Below are positions 59,085 through 64,000 of a DNA stretch of 64,000 nt, one piece after another; position 1 is the stretch's first letter, and each line of letters starts with the position of its first letter. The translations under genes and the position numbers were made by a program. The notes under the pieces were generated by a model. The model searched no databases. It was not told the origin of the DNA and saw nothing but the letters and a program-made list of their open reading frames with translations. The stretch is from assembly GCA_030549335.1 (NCBI GenBank), contig CM060196.1, positions 6,773,501-6,837,500 of the forward strand, written 5' to 3'. The DNA is from Pontederia crassipes. Taxonomy: Eukaryota > Streptophyta > Magnoliopsida > Commelinales > Pontederiaceae.

Positions 59085-59222
59085 GGTCGGACAACTTACC
59101 AGTTGAAGCAAAGAAGGTCGGTCGAAGATATACCGGTCGACCGATTGAAGATGTCGGTCGAGCGACGAATACATGAGCCTTCCCGGTCGACATTGTGATG
59201 ATACCGGTCGACTGACCAGCCA
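59085..59222. repeat. Cluster of GGTCGA palindrome-type boxes in the copia LTR
   Basis: CCGGTCGAC, GGTCGACCG, GGTCGAGCG and related boxes occur about eight times in 140 bases, with two or three more just right of the nested LTR (61025-61060). They are likely LTR enhancer or cis-regulatory repeats. Confidence 0.65.
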
Positions 59223-59263
59223 TGGTCCGCTAGCAAATATGCTCGACGGTCATATAAATCGGT

Positions 59264-61024
59264 TGATGCGTAAAATGATGTAGCAAAATAAAATCGCTAG
59301 CAAGTGCACTAGTCGCTCAAGTAATATAAAAAATTGGAGTAAGAGTGTCGAATCCACGAGGAATATTATTAATTCAATATCTGAATCTATAAATTAATAA
59401 GAGAAGAAAAACATAGATTTTGAAAATAAGTTTTATAATTATAAAATAAAATAAAGAAATAAGATAAATAATAAGATAAGATAATAGTGTTGAAAGTTAG
59501 GCCTTATGATGAAAATAGATTAGGATAAATATCTAAATCATAAAAGATAAATTTAATCTTTAAAGATGGATTAGAGTCTCCCTAAACTAATTTAACATGA
59601 TTAACTTGCGGTCTCCACGACTGACATCCCTCAACCTAAGCATGTAGAACTATCTTAATTTAATAAAAATTGAAGTCTTCACAACTGGCATTCCATCAAA
59701 TCATATTAATATTAAGACGCAGTAAATTGGATTCCCTAAACTATCAATCACTCCACAAACTAGTATAGATTAATATACCACACAAACTTGATTCTCCACA
59801 CATTAGTTATCAAATTTATGTCAAATTTTAATTTCAAATAAAATCAATTAATTTAATTAATGAATACTGAAATCAAATAGTCCACAAACTGATAATTACT
59901 CAACTCAAAATTTCAAATAATTAAATAAAAAACACTAAGCACAATTAACTAATTGATCAGAAAATATTAAAACAAATAATATAGGGTCCAAACAGTTTCC
60001 CTTCAATTAATAATCTCCTAAAATAATAATTCTAAAAACATGGAGTTCATCTTTGAAATATTAGAGAGATAATAAAATACAAATGATAAAAATTGGAAGA
60101 ATTAACCCAAAGCAAAAGTAAAGATCTCGAATCTGGGCAAACAATTGGTAGCCTCTTGGACTTGATCAAAGTCGCGATCAACTTTCAACTGTCGCACCTC
60201 TTTCCTTTCGGTCGTAGCCTGCAGAGCTCACGACTCAACTGTAGAAGAAACTTGGACTGCAAAGCACGATTTGGATTGATGGTTTCATCTCTATTTATAT
60301 GTGCAAATGAGTCTTCATGTTGATTATGGTTGTAAATTGTACAGATGCATTTAAATTCACTACACAAAAGTTGATACGGTTTCTGCTAAAATTATAAGTT
60401 CTTTTAATCATTACGCCCAAAGTAATAAACTCTTCTTTTCTTACTCCCTTCTTCTAATCTCGGCCAAAATGATAATCCTTCAATCATTACGCCCAAATGT
60501 ATTGTTGATCAATAAGTTTCGGCCATCTATGCATGGATTACTCCATGTTATGCCCACAAAATCAAGTTGTATTTCTTTTACCTCCAAGGAAGTTAGACGT
60601 AACTTTATCGAATGAAGGTGATAAACTCAATTTTATGTCCTAGCTGTGATCATCTCGGTCGGCATGTAATACCGTCATACGTATTTTATCCAAAAACACT
60701 TTGTGACGTGGATTACGGCCGATAACAACTTTGCATTTATCGTTTACGCCCAAAGCCTCTAAATGATATACAAATCTGATTTTACTCCTTATCTCAATTA
60801 CGTCGTGACTGAATTAATCCATCCGTTAATTCGGCTTACTTACAAAATAATTATAAAAATTAAGTAAATCCCTCCTTAGTTAAAGTATTCAAAGCATTAA
60901 TAATCAAAATCAATGAATCCAAAATTATGACTAAAAATGATCGAAAATGATGCATGTCATGATTAAATTACAGAAAATTTAATTAAAATGATAAACTAAA
61001 ATATGTTATATTTTGCATGCATCA
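59264..61024 (-). mobile_element. Solo LTR (1761 bp), TSD TCGGT/CCGGT, nested in the copia LTR
   Basis: Bounded by TGATGCG and GCATCA. The flanks TCGGT (59259-59263) and CCGGT (61025-61029) are a 5-bp target duplication with one change. It is the same family and orientation as 53452-55314, sharing its start (AAATCGCTAGCAAGTGCACTAG block) and its end (ATATGTTATATTTTGCATGC). No internal domain remains. Confidence 0.85.
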
Positions 61025-61760
61025 CCGGTCGATCGATCCATAAATGCAGTCGATCGGTTCACTACTGGAATGAACAGTAACAGCTATATTTCAAGGAAAA
61101 AATGTAGAATAAATTCTGAACGAATTTTTCACATACTAAAACCTAAAAAAAGAGTGTCAAAGCCAGAAACAAAGCATTCATCCAAACATTGAAGCAAAAC
61201 TTCAAGAAATCAAAAGAAGATCATTTCTCTTGAGGTTGTCATTTAAATCTTTCTTTTTTTTCTCTCTTCTCTTCTTGTGAGTGTTCTATTGTAAAAAAGA
61301 AAAATCATTTTTCAGAAAGATTATGAGAGTTCATGTGCAAAAGATATTCTAAATCTTACTTCTTGAGCGAGAAAAAAGATTAGCTTCCTAAGAGGAGATG
61401 TTGAATTACCTCTCGAAGCGGAGCAAATGTGGTTATGTAAATAGCTTTCTTCCTTGTTACATTTGAAACAAAGGAAGTGCTAATAGAATCTCCGACGGTC
61501 TCGAGGTCGAAAAGTCGGAACGGGAACGTAGGTCAAGGTGTGATCGAACCTCGTCAACAACCACACGTGTTCATTATGTTTGATTTCTCTCACTCTCTCT
61601 CCCTCTCATATTGTGTTTATAATCTGAATTGCAAAGATTTTAAGAATCGATTTTAAGCTTCTGCGATGATTTTTATGAGGCCGATATTTTTGGATTGAAC
61701 ACCAATTCAACCCCCCCCCCAACACCCCACCCCACCCCAGTGCCCTTTGGAATCCTACAA

Positions 61761-61783
61761 TTGGTATTAGAGTTAGGTTGCTC
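61761..61783 (+). other. Primer-binding site of the copia element (tRNA-iMet type)
   Basis: TTGGTATTAGAGTTAGG directly after the LTR end is a slightly mutated form of the TGGTATCAGAGC site complementary to initiator tRNA-Met, typical of plant Ty1-copia. Confidence 0.8.
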
Positions 61784-61989
61784 TTACTTCGATTTTTTTA
61801 ATCATCTTTTAATATCTAATCATTTTTAGATCTAATCATTTTAATATTTAATCACTTTTTTAAGTAAATTTGTTTTTGTTGAAGGACAATCAATTAGTCG
61901 TCCTCCCCTTTTAAATATATCAAATTTTGCATATTAAAAAATTAGAGTTCAAGCCTACATATGTTCTATTGATATAAATATGTGAAAAC

Positions 61990-63345
61990 ATTATTATTTA
62001 CATAAAAAATTACCTTCAGAACATGATGAAAACATAAAGTTTTTTCAAAATTAGATTGAAAAACTAAAAATATTTTTTATTGTACTTTGGATTCAACAGA
62101 ATTTAATCGGATTTCTAATTGTGAAACTGCAACTGAAATTTGGAAGAAACTTATTACTACTTATAAAGGAACGGATAAAGTCAAAGAATCTCGATTAAAT
62201 ATTCTGAATCATCAATATGATTCCTTCAAGATGTATGAAAATGAATCTATAAATGATATAATTGTTAGATTTAACGATATTGTGAATGGCTTAGCCTCCT
62301 TGGACGAGCCAAGAACTAACCCTCAAAAAGTGAAAAAATTTCTCAGGTCGTTCACCTCCCAATGGCATACGAAAAGGACCGTGATCGAAGAAAAAGATCT
62401 GAACAAATTGAATTTTGATAATCTTATTGCTTTACTTCTAACATATGAGATTGAAACTCAGGAAGAAGAAGAATCCAATGCTCCCAAAAAGAAGACATTG
62501 GCTTTGAAAGCAAGCGAAAATGAATAAGACTCAAGTGAAGAAGAAGTGGACGAAAAAAGACTCGTCCGCTACACAAGAAAACTAAATAAATATCTCAAGT
62601 TGATGAAAAAGAATGAGAAGCTTACCCGAAAATCATACAAAAATCACAAAGAAGAGACATCTCGAAAAGGTAAAAAGAAAAAGTACGAAGAGTCAAGTGA
62701 AACAAATGACTCGTCAAGTTCTTCCAGTGATGAAGCGTACTTAAGCTTAATGGCACACGACGATGAGGTGACTTCTAATCCTTCAAATAATGACTTGTCG
62801 AGTTCTTTCGAAGAAAATCTTTCTTTAGATGTAAATAAAGAATTTTCTTCCCTTATAAAACGATATTACTCATTTAAAGAGGTAAATGAGAAATTATTAC
62901 ATAAGATTAAAAATTTAAAAGAAGAAAAGAATACATGTTTTATGAAGAATGAAAACCTAAAAAATGAAATGAAACTTTGGAAATTACACATGTATGTGAA
63001 ATTATAAAACTAGCATATTTTTTAGAAAAAGTAAAGAAGGAAAATGATTTTTCGAAAAATTCACAAAATAATGATAAAACTAGCTCTTATGTAAAAAAAG
63101 ATAATTTTAAGAAATACTTTGGACATGAAAACTCTTATTGAAAGTTTAATCATTCCTATGATAGAAAATCACATATTACATATTTTGCATGCGGATTTTA
63201 TGGCCATTATGCTTATCAATGCAAAGTAAGAAAATTTTCACAACATGGAATGATATGAGTTTAAAAAAGAACTCTGACTAACAAAATTGCACTCAACGAA
63301 GTTTGGATACCAAAGATCAAATGAATGTTTTTAATGTGTGCCTCA
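61990..63345 (+). pseudogene. Ty1-copia gag (UBN2 family) with degenerate zinc knuckle; no pol
   Basis: The capsid domain (about 62080-62527) reads EFNRISNCETATEIWKKL, YKGTDKVKESRLNIL, YDSFKMYENESINDIIVRF, DLNKLNFDNLIALLLTYEI. An in-frame TAA at 62525 is followed in the same frame by a Lys/Ser/Glu-rich region to 63007 (KKKYEESSE, SSSSSSDEAYLSL). A frame change then leads to a zinc knuckle near 63177 (YFACGFYGHYAYQC) in which the first Cys is replaced. No protease, integrase or RT follows before the polypurine tract. The true ATG upstream of 62087 is not clear. Confidence 0.82.
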
Positions 63346-63977
63346 CACACAAAGCAAAGGAAACATTGAATTGGAAATGTGAGGCACAAAGGTTATGATA
63401 AAAGTGTCATCTATTTTTTTTTATTTCACTCAAATATTGAAAATTACTATTTCTTTAAAAAGAGAAAATATATAAAATTAGCAATAGTGATAGGGGGAGC
63501 ATACTAAATTTTATTATGACATATCATGAATATCATTGTTGTATCAAAGTTTTATGCCATATTTTGATTCTTAATATTTTTTTACTTTCATCAAATTATT
63601 TCCATTTTACCATTATAATCACAAATTTAGGGGGATTTTTTTTACATAATAACTCTTTATGATGCAATATTTTACATGTTTCTAATATGACAAAAGGGGA
63701 GAATAATTTTTTTTAAAAAAAATGGCATGATTAAGGGGGAGTTACATATGATTTTTTATAAGCTTTGTATACAAATTATTCTTTTTAATGAAACAAAATG
63801 GGAAGAAATATAGACAAAATATGATCTGAATATCACTTTATATGAAGAGTTCCTTACAATTTATACTTATGTGAATATCTATCATTGTATGAAAAGTTAA
63901 GTGTTAGGGAGAGTAAAATTGATTTTACAACTTTTTCGCAACTTATATATTTTTCATATTTCTCGATTTGTCTTCAT
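63346..63977. other. Non-coding 3' internal region of the copia element
   Basis: AT-rich, with G-rich blocks (TAGGGGGAGCAT near 63492, TAAGGGGGAGTTAC near 63734) resembling spare polypurine tracts. No ORF with similarity to pol. Confidence 0.6.
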
Positions 63978-64000
63978 AAAAAAGGGGAAGATTGTTGGAT
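63978..64000 (+). other. Polypurine tract and first 8 bases of the copia 3' LTR
   Basis: AAAAAGGGGAAG at about 63979-63990 is followed by ATTGTTGGAT. The LTR would start at TGTTGGAT (63993), matching the TGTTGAAT start of the 5' LTR. The rest lies beyond the window. Confidence 0.75.

Larger units (their letters stand above)
58841..61759 (+). repeat. 5' LTR of a Ty1-copia element, carrying a nested solo LTR
   Basis: It starts TGTTGAATCTAAG at 58841 and ends CCTACA at 61759, followed by an initiator-Met-type primer site. The start matches the TGTTGGAT seen after the polypurine tract at 63993. Without the 59259-61024 insertion the LTR is about 1.15 kb. A cluster of GGTCGACCG/CCGGTCGA boxes (59085-59222 and 61025-61070) is split by the insertion. 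Confidence 0.78.

Noticed and set aside
1..64000. A new multi-gene biological system in this window
   Set aside because: The genes found are unrelated, mostly fragmented and dispersed among transposons. I see no operon-like or clustered pathway. The most unusual single item is the degenerate SufC pair.

Overview
This is a plant nuclear window, AT-rich and dominated by transposable elements. The evidence is split genes with GT-AG introns, plant-specific families (class IIIB acid phosphatase, REM-type B3 protein, chloroplast SufC/ABCI6-like ATPase, NIK-type receptor kinase) and plant TE clades (CACTA/En-Spm, MULE, Athila, Ty1-copia, L1-like LINE). The acid phosphatase has a very GC-rich first exon and AT-rich introns. 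That suggests a non-grass monocot, but this is inference and I cannot name the species.

Layout. 0-10 kb: an L1-like LINE on the minus strand (1-1175), then an apparently intact three-exon acid phosphatase gene (3573-6189) bracketed by two direct ~0.6-kb repeats (1505-2112, 8619-9242). The second repeat was hit by a CACTA element (9247). 10-20 kb: a gene-fragment graveyard. It holds an ASHR1/SMYD-like relic (minus), a sphingosine-1-phosphate lyase pseudogene (plus) whose middle was replaced by a LINE piece, a MULE-like element with GC-rich cargo (14358-15587), and two convergent SufC-like genes. The plus SufC-like copy (15797-17490) keeps six in-frame exons but lacks the Q-loop segment and the ABC signature. 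The minus copy (18745-20165) is broken. 20-27 kb: a CACTA element with a TNP2-type transposase pseudogene and captured pieces of a NIK-like receptor kinase and a coiled-coil gene, then a 1.6-kb inverted-repeat structure.

27-42 kb: a minus-strand LINE (27151-29878 plus 40600-42360) split by a nest of LTR retrotransposons. The main one is an Athila-type Ty3-gypsy gag-pol on the plus strand. 43-48 kb: a REM-type B3 gene on the minus strand in four exons, with one frameshift and a decayed copia fragment in its large intron. 48-52 kb: AT-rich DNA with a three-copy ~365-bp tandem repeat. 52-58 kb: a second CACTA element with a Transposase_24-like relic, itself hit by a solo LTR that has a perfect 5-bp target duplication. 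58-64 kb: a copia-type element with long LTR, initiator-Met primer site, gag only, polypurine tract and the first bases of its 3' LTR. Its 5' LTR also carries a nested solo LTR.

Only three loci look potentially functional: the acid phosphatase, the plus-strand SufC-like ORF, and (if the frameshift is an assembly error) the REM gene. Nothing here forms a gene cluster or pathway. The least ordinary signals are the degenerate SufC pair and the transduplicated gene pieces inside DNA transposons.
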